Below are positions 1 to 7,896 of a stretch of DNA of 23,225 nucleotides, one piece after another (position 1 is the stretch's first letter; the number at the start of each line of letters is the position of its first letter). This stretch comes from an uncultured Clostridia bacterium (GTDB taxonomy: Bacteria; Bacillota; Clostridia; Christensenellales; Borkfalkiaceae), in NCBI GenBank assembly GCA_934272745.1, contig CAKQSI010000032.1, forward strand, positions 1 to 23,225. Reading direction: 5' to 3'. The translations under genes were made by a program, and so were the position numbers. Under the pieces are notes generated by a model. That model ran no database searches. It was not told the DNA's origin and saw only the letters and a list, made by a program, of their open reading frames with translations.

Positions 1-95
1 AAATAAAACAAGGCAATGCAGGTGCCGCGCGGCGGATTCGCAGGAACGTCGCGCCGGACGCCCTCGCAGGCCTTTTTATCCCCTTCCCGTCTTCA

Positions 96-671
96 TCAAA
101 TGCCGAAAAACAACACGCCGAGCGCACCCGAAAGCAGAATGAGCAAAATGGGCGAAAAGGACTTTTTCTTCCACAGCCGATACCCTGCGGAAACCGCACA
201 AAGGAGCAGCAGCAAAACAAGGTTTTTCCATTCGAACGCCGCGCCGCCGCCCACCGTCTGCACGCCGCAAACGATATTCAGCAGCAAGACCGCCGCCGTC
301 CCCAGAATCAGTCCGACGATTGCCGGGCGCACGCCCGAAAGCGCCGCCTGCACTCCCGCAAATTTTAACAGGTTGCGGATCACCGCCGCGATCAGCAGAA
401 TGATGAAAAACGCCGGCAACACTACGCCGAGCGTTGCAAAAAAGGCGCCGGCTAGTCCCCCTTGCGAGGAGCCGACAAAGGTCGCCATATTGACGGCGAG
501 CGGTCCGGGCGTAGATTCCGCCACTGCGATAAAATTCAAAAGTTCCTCTTCGGTCAGCCAACCGTAGCGCAGGCAGTCTTCCTGAATGAGAGCGATCATG
601 CCGTAGCCGCCGCCGAACGATACCGCGCCGATCTTTAAAAAAATCAGAAATAAACGGAGATACACGCTCAT
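96..671 (-). CDS. Chromate transporter family protein, short type (second of pair)
   Basis: This 191-residue membrane protein matches a single ChrA domain (chromate ion transporter, CHR family). Near the N-terminus it has the family pattern SFGGGYGMIALIQED, then AESTPGPLAVNMATFVG, followed by several hydrophobic segments. Full-length ChrA is about 400 residues with two such halves. Here the halves are separate genes, as in the B. subtilis ywrA/ywrB type, and probably form a heterodimer. The chosen ATG at 669-671 overlaps the stop of the upstream gene by four bases (ATGA), so translation is probably coupled; a longer reading to 869 would only extend into the neighbour in another frame. Family members export chromate, but the natural substrate in an anaerobe is uncertain. 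No terminator is visible in the 95 bases downstream. Confidence 0.88.
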   Translation of the reverse strand: MSVYLRLFLIFLKIGAVSFGGGYGMIALIQEDCLRYGWLTEEELLNFIAVAESTPGPLAVNMATFVGSSQGGLAGAFFATLGVVLPAFFIILLIAAVIRNLLKFAGVQAALSGVRPAIVGLILGTAAVLLLNIVCGVQTVGGGAAFEWKNLVLLLLLCAVSAGYRLWKKKSFSPILLILLSGALGVLFFGI

Positions 672-1249
672 TTGTCGCCCTCCCCCGCTTTTTTCGCGCG
701 GCACAAGCCGATCAGATAAACACAAATCCCGAGCGCGGCGCCGATCAGCACGTAAAACACCGACGAAAATTTCACCGAAAACAGCGAAAACGCCAGCGTG
801 CAGACCGCGGTCGCGGAAAACACGATGAGATTGAACGCGTTTTTCCGCATTTTTTTGAACAGCTTCCACCCGGCGGATAAAATCAGAAACGCCACGCAGA
901 CCTGAATCCCGCGGAACGCCGCGTTCACCCAGGAAATGGCAAGAAAGCGATCAAAGTACAGCGAGATCACGTAAATGATGACGAACGAGGGAATGCACAC
1001 CGCGAGGGTGGAAAGCAGCGCGCCGGCCGCCCCGCCGATTTTATAACCGACGTAGGTTGCCGCATTGATGGCGACCGGTCCCGGCGTGGATTCCGCAATC
1101 GCGACCATATCCATAAACTCGTCTTCTTCCAGCCACTGCTTTTTGCGGATAAGTTCGTTTTCGAGCAGAGCGATCATGGCATATCCCCCGCCGAAAGTGA
1201 ACAGACCGATCTTCAGCATGGTAAAAAACAGGGTAACGTATTTTTTCAT
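668..1249 (-). CDS. Chromate transporter family protein, short type (first of pair)
   Basis: This 193-residue integral membrane protein is the first of the two single-domain CHR-family proteins. It carries FTFGGGYAMIALLENELI at about residues 17-34 and AESTPGPVAINAATYVG at about 52-68, the two signature stretches of ChrA halves, and about five to six hydrophobic segments. The start codon follows an AAAGGA-like element 10-15 bases upstream. Its stop overlaps the start of the partner gene (96-671), so the two are almost certainly expressed together. The family moves chromate by an anion-transport mechanism; whether chromate is the true substrate here cannot be read from sequence. Confidence 0.9.
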   Translation of the reverse strand: MKKYVTLFFTMLKIGLFTFGGGYAMIALLENELIRKKQWLEEDEFMDMVAIAESTPGPVAINAATYVGYKIGGAAGALLSTLAVCIPSFVIIYVISLYFDRFLAISWVNAAFRGIQVCVAFLILSAGWKLFKKMRKNAFNLIVFSATAVCTLAFSLFSVKFSSVFYVLIGAALGICVYLIGLCRAKKAGEGDK

Positions 1250-1667
1250 CTTTGGTTTTATCCTTTGTCCGCGGCGGCAAGCCGAAAGGGACCGGAATTC
1301 CGCTTAAAGGGCGCACGCCCGACCGGAACGCGCGCAAGTCGTCTGAAACGCCAGCAAGACTTTCTTGAAAGGCGCAAAGCGGATCCAAAATCCCCATATA
1401 CACGCAAATGTAACCGAAAACGCATACCGTTCGTTAAAAAACGTTACAACGCCGTCTGACGGGACGCACGCAAGCCCGTGTAAAAATTCCGCCGCGCGGC
1501 AAAATTTGCGCAATCGCCCGTGAAATTTTCCTCGCCCTTTTGGTCGTCTTTCCTCGCCCTTTTGGTCGTCTTTCCTCGCCCTTTTGGTCGTTCATTCGCA
1601 AGCCTGCGCAGGTCGCCCGGAGAATTTCCGCTCGCTCTTTTGGGCGTTTTTGCTCTTGGGTTCGTTT
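1250..1667. other. Intergenic region between uvrA and the chromate transporter pair
   Basis: About 420 bases without a convincing gene. The part next to uvrA holds the 22-bp tandem repeats at 1527-1592 and more diverged relatives at about 1631-1651. A small palindrome, CCGTCTGACGG, lies at 1452-1462, and CGTTAAAAAACG lies near 1434. Either could belong to the control region of the transporter pair, but I could not find a good -35/-10 pair. Confidence 0.5.
1527..1592. repeat. 22-bp tandem repeat, three copies, downstream of uvrA
   Basis: The units start at 1527, 1549 and 1571 and are identical apart from the last base of the third copy. A related copy lies at 1631-1651 (18 of 21 bases by eye). 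The last codons of uvrA at 1671-1691 also resemble the unit (16 of 21), so the array looks like amplified and diverged uvrA 3' end sequence. Confidence 0.85.
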
Positions 1668-4559
1668 TTACTCTTTCTTTTGCCCGTCTTTGCTCGAAAA
1701 CAGCATCTTTTTCAGGTACTGCCCGGTATAACTTTGCGGGACGGCTGCCACTTCTTCCGGCGAACCTTCCGCAACCAGCGTTCCGCCGCCGTCGCCTCCT
1801 TCGGGACCCAGATCGACGATATAATCCGCCACTTTAATGACGTCCAGATTGTGTTCGATCACGATGACGGTATTGCCGGCGTCGGTCAGCCGACCCAGAA
1901 TCGCCAGCAGTTTTTTGACGTCGTAACTGTGCAGACCGGTAGTCGGCTCGTCTAAGATATAACAGGTGCGCCCGGTCATGCGCTTGGAAAGTTCGGTCGC
2001 AAGCTTGACGCGCTGCGCTTCCCCGCCCGAAAGCGTGGTCGCCGACTGCCCCAGTCTGATATATCCTAGTCCCACGTCCTGCAGGGTTTTGATCTTGTTA
2101 TAAATGGAAGCGAAGTTCCGGAAAAAGTCGCACGCCTCGTCCACAGTCATATCCAAAACGTCGGCAATCGACTTACCTTTGTATTTCACTTCCAGCGTTT
2201 CGCGGTTGTAGCGCTTGCCGTGACAGACTTCGCACGGGACGTAAACGTCCGGCAAAAAGTGCATTTCGATACAGATAATGCCGTCGCCGGAGCAGTTTTC
2301 GCACCTGCCGCCCGACACGTTGAAGGAAAACCGCCCCGCTTTATAGCCGCGCTCCTTTGCGTCCGGCGTGGCGGCGAACAATTCGCGAATGGTGGAGAAC
2401 ACCCCCGTATAGGTGGCGGGATTGCTGCGCGGCGTTCTGCCGATGGGCGACTGGTCGATGGCGATGACCTTATCGAAAAATTCCGTCCCGGAAATTTCGC
2501 GGAATTTGCCCGGCACCATTTTGGCGCGGTTGAGTTTAACGGCAAGTTCCGGATAAAGAATTTCGTTGACGAGCGAACTTTTTCCGCTGCCCGAAACGCC
2601 GGTGACCGCCGTCATCAATCCCACGGGGAAGCGGACGTCGATGTTTTTCAGGTTGTTCTGCGCAGCGCCGTATACGGTGAGATAACGCCCGTCCGGCTTT
2701 TTCCTGACCGCGGGAACCTCGATCTTTCTTCTGCCGGACAAAAAGTCGCCCGTAATGGAACGCGGCTCCTTTTCGATATCTTCCACGCTGCCGGTGGCAA
2801 CCACTTCGCCGCCGTACGTGCCGGCTTTGGGTCCGATGTCCACCAAATAGTCCGCGGCACGCATGGTGTCTTCGTCGTGTTCGACCACGATCAGGGTGTT
2901 GCCGAGATCGCGCAGACCCAAAAGGGTTTTCAAAAGCTTGTCGTTATCGCGCTGGTGCAGCCCGATGGACGGTTCGTCCAAAATATACAGCACGCCCGTC
3001 AGACCGCTGCCAATCTGCGTGGCGAGCCGGATCCGCTGCGCTTCCCCGCCCGAAAGCGTCCCTGCCGAGCGCGAGAGGGTCAGGTAGCCGAGCCCGACGT
3101 TCTTGAGAAAATTCAACCGGGCGCGGATTTCTTTCAGCACGGTTTTGGCGATACGTTGTTTGGTTTCGGAAAGGGTGAGAGTATCAAAAAACGTCAGCGC
3201 CTTTTCTACCGACAGATCGCAGAGGTCGGCAATATTTTTGCCGCCGACGGTCACCGCAAGCGCCTCCTTTTTTAGTCGTTTGCCGTGGCAGGTGTCGCAG
3301 GGCTTGGTCGCCATGTACTTTTCGATTTCCGCCCGGACGTACTCGCTGGACGATTCGCGGAAACGCCTTGCCAGATTGTTGCAAAACCCCTCCCACGAGC
3401 CGTTGTAATTGCCCGAAAACGTGCGCGTTTTATAGGTGAGCGGAATTTTTTCGCCGTCGTTGCCGTACATCAGGATATGGTAAATTTCCTTCGGCAGGTC
3501 CTTGACCGGTGTATCCAGCGAAAAATTGTAATACTTGGAAAGGGCTTTCAGATAAATCTGCGTCATCTGCCCGAAGTCGATATTCCACCCGCTGATGGAA
3601 ACGGCGCCCTCGTTTAAACTTTTGCTCTTGTCCGGGCAAATGAGGTCGGGGTCGATCTCCATCTTAAAGCCCAGCCCGTTGCATTCCGGGCAGGCGCCGT
3701 AGGGGTTGTTGAAGGAGAACAGGCGCGGCTCCACCTCTTCTACCGAAATGCCGCAATCGGGACAGGCATATTTGGTAGAATACAGCCGTTCGTCGTCTTC
3801 TTTTGCCGCGGTTTCGCCGTCTGCGGAAGAATCGTCCGTCCGCCGCGCTTTTTTCACGGTGACTAAGCCGTCGGCAAGTTTCAGCGCCGTTTCCAGACTG
3901 TCGAACAGGCGCTTTTTGATGCCGTCCTTGACGATCAGGCGATCCACCACCACCGAAATGGTATGTTTTTCGTTTTTAACGAGGGGGATCTCCTCGTCCA
4001 GTTCGTACAAAATGCCGTCCACTTCCACACGGACGTACCCGCTTTTTTTGAACCCGGAAAGCAGTTTGGAATACTCCCCTTTTCTGCCGCGGACGACGGG
4101 CGCTTCGATATAAATGCGCGTTCCCTCGGGCAGGGAAAGTACCTGTTGGGCGATCTGATCCACCGTCTGGCGGGAAATTTCTCTGCCGCATTTGGGACAA
4201 TGCGGCGTGCCGACGCGGGCGTATAAAAGGCGCAGATAGTCGTAAATTTCGGTCACCGTCCCCACGGTAGAACGGGGGTTTTTGCTGGTCGTCTTCTGGT
4301 CGATGGAAATGGCGGGCGAAAGTCCGTCGATGCTTTCCACGTCCGGTTTTTCCATCTGTCCCAAAAACATGCGGGCGTAGGAAGACAGACTTTCCATATA
4401 CCGCCGCTGTCCCTCGGCAAAAATGGTATCGAATGCCAGCGTGGATTTGCCGCTGCCCGAAAGCCCGGTAAAAACCACCAGTTTGTTTCTGGGAATGGTC
4501 AGGCTGACGTTTTTCAAATTATTCTCTTTTGCACCGCGGATTACAATCTCATCGGTCAT
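1668..4559 (-). CDS. uvrA: UvrABC excinuclease subunit A
   Basis: UvrA is the damage-recognition ATPase of nucleotide excision repair; as a dimer it loads UvrB at lesions. The 963-residue protein has the full layout: first Walker A GLSGSGKST at residues 32-40, the UvrB-binding region with the first zinc module (CPKCG, then CPDCG and CPECNGLGF), the first ABC signature LSGGEAQRIRLA, the second Walker A GVSGSGKSS, the second zinc finger with CENCSGDG and CEVCHGKRYN, and the second signature LSGGEAQRVKLA. The start has a strong GGAGG site seven bases upstream. It lies downstream of uvrB on the same strand with a 417-base gap, so it may have its own promoter. It is slightly longer than the usual 940 or so residues, through a polar insert (around ARRTDDSSADGETAAKEDDE) and a lysine-rich C-terminal tail. 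That tail resembles the tandem repeats beyond the stop codon. Confidence 0.98.
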   Translation of the reverse strand: MTDEIVIRGAKENNLKNVSLTIPRNKLVVFTGLSGSGKSTLAFDTIFAEGQRRYMESLSSYARMFLGQMEKPDVESIDGLSPAISIDQKTTSKNPRSTVGTVTEIYDYLRLLYARVGTPHCPKCGREISRQTVDQIAQQVLSLPEGTRIYIEAPVVRGRKGEYSKLLSGFKKSGYVRVEVDGILYELDEEIPLVKNEKHTISVVVDRLIVKDGIKKRLFDSLETALKLADGLVTVKKARRTDDSSADGETAAKEDDERLYSTKYACPDCGISVEEVEPRLFSFNNPYGACPECNGLGFKMEIDPDLICPDKSKSLNEGAVSISGWNIDFGQMTQIYLKALSKYYNFSLDTPVKDLPKEIYHILMYGNDGEKIPLTYKTRTFSGNYNGSWEGFCNNLARRFRESSSEYVRAEIEKYMATKPCDTCHGKRLKKEALAVTVGGKNIADLCDLSVEKALTFFDTLTLSETKQRIAKTVLKEIRARLNFLKNVGLGYLTLSRSAGTLSGGEAQRIRLATQIGSGLTGVLYILDEPSIGLHQRDNDKLLKTLLGLRDLGNTLIVVEHDEDTMRAADYLVDIGPKAGTYGGEVVATGSVEDIEKEPRSITGDFLSGRRKIEVPAVRKKPDGRYLTVYGAAQNNLKNIDVRFPVGLMTAVTGVSGSGKSSLVNEILYPELAVKLNRAKMVPGKFREISGTEFFDKVIAIDQSPIGRTPRSNPATYTGVFSTIRELFAATPDAKERGYKAGRFSFNVSGGRCENCSGDGIICIEMHFLPDVYVPCEVCHGKRYNRETLEVKYKGKSIADVLDMTVDEACDFFRNFASIYNKIKTLQDVGLGYIRLGQSATTLSGGEAQRVKLATELSKRMTGRTCYILDEPTTGLHSYDVKKLLAILGRLTDAGNTVIVIEHNLDVIKVADYIVDLGPEGGDGGGTLVAEGSPEEVAAVPQSYTGQYLKKMLFSSKDGQKKE

Positions 4560-4662
4560 AAATATCCTCCGAAAGCCGCCCGGGCCTGTGAAAACCCGCC
4601 CGCGGCTTTAAGCCGATCGCTTTTTGCTAAGCCGTTTTTATTGTTGAAATTTTAGCACTTTA

Positions 4663-4677
4663 ACCTGTCTGACAGGT
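4663..4677. promoter_or_regulatory. Perfect palindrome upstream of uvrA, candidate operator
   Basis: ACCTGTCTGACAGGT is a perfect 7-1-7 inverted repeat about 105 bases before the uvrA start. It lies where a -35 element would sit relative to a minus-strand TAAAAT box. It could be a repressor site or only a small hairpin. It is not a LexA box of either the Bacillus (GAAC-N4-GTTC) or the E. coli (CTGT-N8-ACAG) type. The function is inferred from position only. Confidence 0.3.
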
Positions 4678-4877
4678 CGGTTTATGTTGTTGAAACGCGG
4701 AAAATTTTAATATCTGCAACAAATCGCTTTTTGCTGAATACATAGCAAATTTCAACACCGCAACGCTTGCGGCGGTCGTTTTGGCTATTGTTTTATACCT
4801 TTTAATAGTGTTACCTTCCGGCTTGCCGCAGCAATTATTTTTTAGTGCCGCGGTTTATTTTCCGCTTTTACCTCCGG

Positions 4878-4950
4878 CGTTTTTATCTTGCCGGTTGCGG
4901 CATTTCTGTCTTTTCCGCCCCGTTTTTATCTTGCCGGTTGCGGCATTTCT
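4878..4950. repeat. 30-bp direct repeat downstream of uvrB
   Basis: An identical 30-bp segment occurs at 4878-4907 and 4921-4950, separated by 13 bases. It contains ATCTTGCCGGTTGCGGC, similar to the CTTGCCGCCGGC core of the adjoining uvrB tail repeat. This points to a stepwise series of duplications running out of the uvrB 3' end. Confidence 0.85.
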
Positions 4951-5009
4951 TATTCTTGCCGCCGGCACCTTTCTCTTTACTTTTTATCTTTACCGCCGGT
5001 ACCTTTCTC
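4951..5009. repeat. Duplicated uvrB 3' end spanning the stop codon
   Basis: The segment 4985-5009 codes for part of the uvrB C-terminal tail. It recurs at 4951-4975, beyond the uvrB stop at 4977-4979, with 21 of 25 bases identical and an offset of 34 bases. The offset is not a multiple of three, so the duplicate is not in frame. Confidence 0.75.
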
Positions 5010-6998
5010 CCCTTTCCCGCGGGAGGAGCCGTTTTTGCCGCCGGTGGCTTTTGCAAGGCGCAGGCGCAGTTTGGCGATAGTTTCGCGGATCTCGATGGCC
5101 TTTTCAAAATCCAGTTGACGGGACGCGAGGTTCATCGCGATCTTCAGTTTTTCGATCTCGTCCGGGATGTCGGAGGTCTTGAGGTCGCGCGTGGCGTCTG
5201 CCTTCTCGGTGATTTCCAGCGTGTTGGCAACCGCTTTTACAATGGTTTTGGGCGTAATGCCGTGCGCTTCGTTATATTCCTGCTGAATTTTCCGCCGGCG
5301 CGCGGTTTCGTCCATGGCGCGCTTCATACTGTCGGTAATGACGTCGGCGTAAAAAATCACCCGCCCTTCGGCGTTCCGCGCCGCTCTGCCCACGGTCTGA
5401 ATCAACGCGCGGTCGCTGCGGAGAAAACCTTCCTTATCGGCGTCCAGAATCGCAACCAGTTTCACCTCGGGCATATCCAGCCCCTCGCGCAGCAGGTTGA
5501 TCCCCACCAAAACGTCGAAATCTCCGCGGCGCAAGCCGTCCACGATCTCGATCCGTTCCAGCGTGTCCACGTCGCTGTGCATATATTTGACTTTTAAGCC
5601 GCGTTCCTGATAAAACTCGGTCAACCGTTCCGCCATGCGCTTGGTCAGCGTGGTGACGAGAATTCTGCCGCCGCTTTCAATGGTTTTGCAAATTTCGCCG
5701 TACAGGTGTTCCACCTGTCCTTCGATCGGCACGACGGTGATCTCCGGATCGAGCAAACCCGTGGGGCGCAGGATCTGCTCCGCAACATCCTCGGCAATGC
5801 CCAGTTCGTAATCGGCGGGCGTCGCCGAAACGAACACCGCCTGCGGCACGCGCGCGTCGAATTCTTCAAAAGTCAGCGGACGGTTGTCGTAGGCAGAAGC
5901 CAGCCGGAAGCCGTAATCCACCAGATTTTTCTTTCTTGCGCGGTCGCCGTTATACATGGCGCGGATCTGCGGAATGGTCATATGACTTTCGTCGATCATC
6001 ACCAAAAAATCTTTGGGGAAGTAATCCAGAAGGGTAAACGGCGCTTCGCCCGGCTTTCTGCCGTCAAAGTAGCGGGAATAGTTCTCCACGCCCGTGCAGT
6101 AGCCGATCTCCCGCATCATTTCAAGGTCGTAGGAGGTGCGCTGCTTTAATCGCTGCGCTTCCAGAAGCCGCCCGGCTTCCTCGTGCGCTTTTACCTCGAT
6201 CTCCATATCTTTTTCAATCTCAGACAGGGCGCCTTCCATGCGTTCGCTGCCCACCGCGTAGTGGCTGGCGGGAAAAATCACGGCGTGTTTCAAGGAAGAA
6301 ATGGCGTTGCCCGTGACCGGTTCGCATTCCGAAATGCGGTCGATCTCGTCCCCGAAAAACTCCACGCGGATGTACTTTTCGCTGCTTTCCGCGGGGAAGA
6401 TCTCCACCACGTCGCCGCGGACACGGAAAGACGAACGGGAAAAATCCATATCTTTGCGCACGTACTGAATGGCGATCAGCCGGCGCATCAGTTCGTTGCG
6501 ATCCATCCGGTCGCCGGGGCGAAGCGAAACGCCCAGCCGGTAGTATTCCTCCGGCGCGCCCAAGCCGTAGATGCACGAAACCGAAGCCACCACGATGACG
6601 TCCCGCCGCTCCGCAAGCGAACAGGTCGCGCTGTGGCGCAGTTTATCGATCTCGTCGTTGATGGAAAGGTCTTTTTCAATATAGGTATCAGTCTGCGGAA
6701 TGTACGATTCCGGCTGATAATAATCGTAGTAGGAAACGAAATATTCCACGCGGTTTTCCGGGAAAAAGGCGCGGAACTCGTTGCAAAGCTGAGCGGCAAG
6801 CGTTTTGTTGTGCGCGATGACCAGCGTGGGGCGGTTGACGTTTTTGATGACGTTTGCCATGGTAAAAGTCTTACCGCTGCCGGTAACGCCCAATAAAACC
6901 TGCGCCCGCAGTCCGTCTTTTATCCCTTCGGTCAGTTTTTCGATGGCTTGCGGCTGGTCGCCCGTGGGGCTGTATTCGCTATGCAGTCTGAAATCCAT
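4977..6998 (-). CDS. uvrB: UvrABC excinuclease subunit B
   Basis: UvrB is the damage-verifying helicase-like subunit of nucleotide excision repair; UvrA delivers it to DNA and it then recruits UvrC. The 673-residue protein has Walker A GVTGSGKT at 37-44, the tyrosine-rich beta-hairpin region SYYDYYQPESYIPQTDTYIE near 89-108, the DEAD-type motif IDESHMTIPQ, helicase motif VI QTVGRAARNAEGRVI, and a C-terminal UVR motif (about EIEKLKIAMNLASRQLDFEK) that contacts UvrC. The start is fixed by an AAGGAGG site 8-14 bases upstream. The last 20 or so residues (Gly, Lys and Ser rich, ending GTGGKDKK) are unlike the family and coincide with a repeat that continues past the stop. A strong hairpin with a T tract sits only 12-13 bases before the ribosome binding site. 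Confidence 0.98.
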   Translation of the reverse strand: MDFRLHSEYSPTGDQPQAIEKLTEGIKDGLRAQVLLGVTGSGKTFTMANVIKNVNRPTLVIAHNKTLAAQLCNEFRAFFPENRVEYFVSYYDYYQPESYIPQTDTYIEKDLSINDEIDKLRHSATCSLAERRDVIVVASVSCIYGLGAPEEYYRLGVSLRPGDRMDRNELMRRLIAIQYVRKDMDFSRSSFRVRGDVVEIFPAESSEKYIRVEFFGDEIDRISECEPVTGNAISSLKHAVIFPASHYAVGSERMEGALSEIEKDMEIEVKAHEEAGRLLEAQRLKQRTSYDLEMMREIGYCTGVENYSRYFDGRKPGEAPFTLLDYFPKDFLVMIDESHMTIPQIRAMYNGDRARKKNLVDYGFRLASAYDNRPLTFEEFDARVPQAVFVSATPADYELGIAEDVAEQILRPTGLLDPEITVVPIEGQVEHLYGEICKTIESGGRILVTTLTKRMAERLTEFYQERGLKVKYMHSDVDTLERIEIVDGLRRGDFDVLVGINLLREGLDMPEVKLVAILDADKEGFLRSDRALIQTVGRAARNAEGRVIFYADVITDSMKRAMDETARRRKIQQEYNEAHGITPKTIVKAVANTLEITEKADATRDLKTSDIPDEIEKLKIAMNLASRQLDFEKAIEIRETIAKLRLRLAKATGGKNGSSRGKGEKGTGGKDKK

Positions 6999-7024
6999 CT
7001 TCCGCCCTCCTTGGCTTGCGATAA

Positions 7025-7049
7025 AAAAAGCGGAATGGTTCCGCTTTTT
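7025..7049. terminator. Hairpin terminator or attenuator just upstream of uvrB
   Basis: AAAAAGCGGAA and TTCCGCTTTTT form a perfect 11-bp stem with a 3-base loop, with T runs on both strands, so it could terminate in either direction. On the minus strand it ends transcripts from the 130-aa gene at 7153-7545. It also lies so close to the uvrB ribosome binding site (7005-7012) that no promoter fits between them. Any uvrB transcript starting upstream must read through it. Confidence 0.8.
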
Positions 7050-7123
7050 GGTGGTACGTCCCTGCGTTTTTCGGTACCGGGATCGAATTCCGCATCCGGA
7101 AAATCTACGTTTTTCCGCGCAAA

Positions 7124-7173
7124 ATTCTCAGGTAAACAACTTGACCAGATTCTCAGGTAAACAACTTGACCAA
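7124..7173. repeat. 25-bp tandem duplication across the 3' end of the 130-aa gene
   Basis: The units 7124-7148 and 7149-7173 differ in one base. The right unit contains the last six codons and the stop of the gene at 7153-7545; the left unit is an extra copy beyond the stop. Confidence 0.9.
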
Positions 7174-7545
7174 TATGCGCCCGACAACGAAAGTGACGAT
7201 CGCAAACAATATTTTAACAGCCAACCCGCCCCAGAACGCGCGCCGTTCCCGCTGCACTTCCCGCTCGAACGCGGCGCCTTTTGCGTGCAGGTTGATGCAA
7301 TATACCGTTTCCCCGCGCTTTAAACCGGGGATCAGTTCAAAATAATCGTCCAGTTCCAGCACGCGTAATATCTTTTCCATTTCCTCGCGGGAAATTTCCT
7401 TTTTGTCGTTCTTTTTTTTGAAAGCGGGGTCGGGACTTGCGGTTTTTTGCAAAAGCGCTTCGGGCGTGACGAGACAACCGTCCGTCTTTTTGCAGAAGGA
7501 CAGCACCGCGCGCATCACTCTTTTTTCTCTTACGTTTAAACTCAT
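7153..7545 (-). CDS. Hypothetical protein, winged-helix-like with C-terminal membrane anchor
   Basis: This 130-residue protein belongs to no family I recognise. Residues 1-90 are mostly charged and predicted helical, with a wing-like end (LELDDYFELIPGLKRGETVYCINLHAKGAAF). Residues about 105-127 form one hydrophobic segment (GGLAVKILFAIVTFVVGRILV). The fold order, helices then a short beta wing then a tail anchor, matches the protein at 7897-8271. Both share YFELI or GFISV followed by YC(I/L)-x-(L/S)-(H/L)-x-KG-x-AF and a basic stretch before the membrane segment, so they appear to be paralogues. The ATG follows GGGGAG at short spacing. The 3' end is tandemly duplicated and is followed by the hairpin before uvrB. 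A membrane-tethered DNA-binding or scaffold role is possible but unproven. Confidence 0.65.
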   Translation of the reverse strand: MSLNVREKRVMRAVLSFCKKTDGCLVTPEALLQKTASPDPAFKKKNDKKEISREEMEKILRVLELDDYFELIPGLKRGETVYCINLHAKGAAFEREVQRERRAFWGGLAVKILFAIVTFVVGRILVKLFT

Positions 7546-7896
7546 AAACTCCCCGTACTTTATAGGTTTCCGTCGCCCGTGCGCCGGAATTTTTCAAACC
7601 GTCCGTGCGCCGGGATTATCCAATCGCCCGTGCGACGGAATTCTATCCGCCCGGCGCCATAGCGCCGGGATTTTTCCGTTCCGCGCCGGCGGTGACGATT
7701 CTCTATCCCGCGCCCGCGGCACCAAATTATATTCGCCGTTACCGACGTTGCGATTTTACTTGCCCCGCCCGCGGCATATCGCGGAACCAACCGGGCGCCG
7801 CTCGCTTCCTACACCGACCGAAAAACGCCAAACGCCACGCGTTTTTCGGCACAAATGCCGAACACCGCGCGTTAAATCGCACTCCGCCGGCGCCCG
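7546..7896. repeat. Gene-free stretch filled with degenerate ~25-31 bp repeats
   Basis: Between the two paralogous small genes, about 7571-7790 holds a quasi-periodic series. Its members are built on CGTGCGCCGGAATT-like cores at about 7579, 7605, 7630 and 7660, with weaker members after that. Spacing drifts between 25 and 31 bases. No open frame here looks like a protein, and I saw no clear promoter for the 130-aa gene. Confidence 0.55.

Larger units (their letters stand above)
4560..4976. other. uvrB-uvrA intergenic region with palindrome and repeats
   Basis: These 417 bases separate uvrB from uvrA. The half next to uvrB consists of repeats derived from the uvrB 3' end (4878-5009). The half next to uvrA is AT-rich and holds the palindrome at 4663-4677. 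It also carries duplicated short motifs: the 12-mer tcgctttttgct occurs near 4618 and near 4726, and ttgttgaaa occurs near 4641 and near 4688. On the minus strand a TAAAAT box follows the palindrome and could be a uvrA -10 element, but the matching -35 is poor. No Bacillota LexA box (GAAC-N4-GTTC type) was found. Confidence 0.5.

Noticed and set aside
2220..3275. Long plus-strand open frame of 351 codons
   Set aside because: It lies antisense within uvrA, has no ribosome binding site and no family motif, and is a shadow of codon bias.
4845..5597. Plus-strand open frame of 250 codons over the uvrB end and intergenic repeats
   Set aside because: It is antisense to uvrB, and its N-terminal part is a translation of the repeats; no ribosome binding site or family match.
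7030..7093. tRNA-like or T-box-like element (GCGGAAT paired with ATTCCGC, plus GGTGGTAC and GTCCCT)
   Set aside because: No D, anticodon or T arm folds, the T-box motif is incomplete, and no aminoacyl-tRNA synthetase or amino-acid gene lies downstream on that strand.
4560..7150. LexA (SOS) boxes controlling uvrA and uvrB
   Set aside because: No GAAC-N4-GTTC or CTGT-N8-ACAG site was found in the upstream regions; the palindrome at 4663-4677 has a different spacing.
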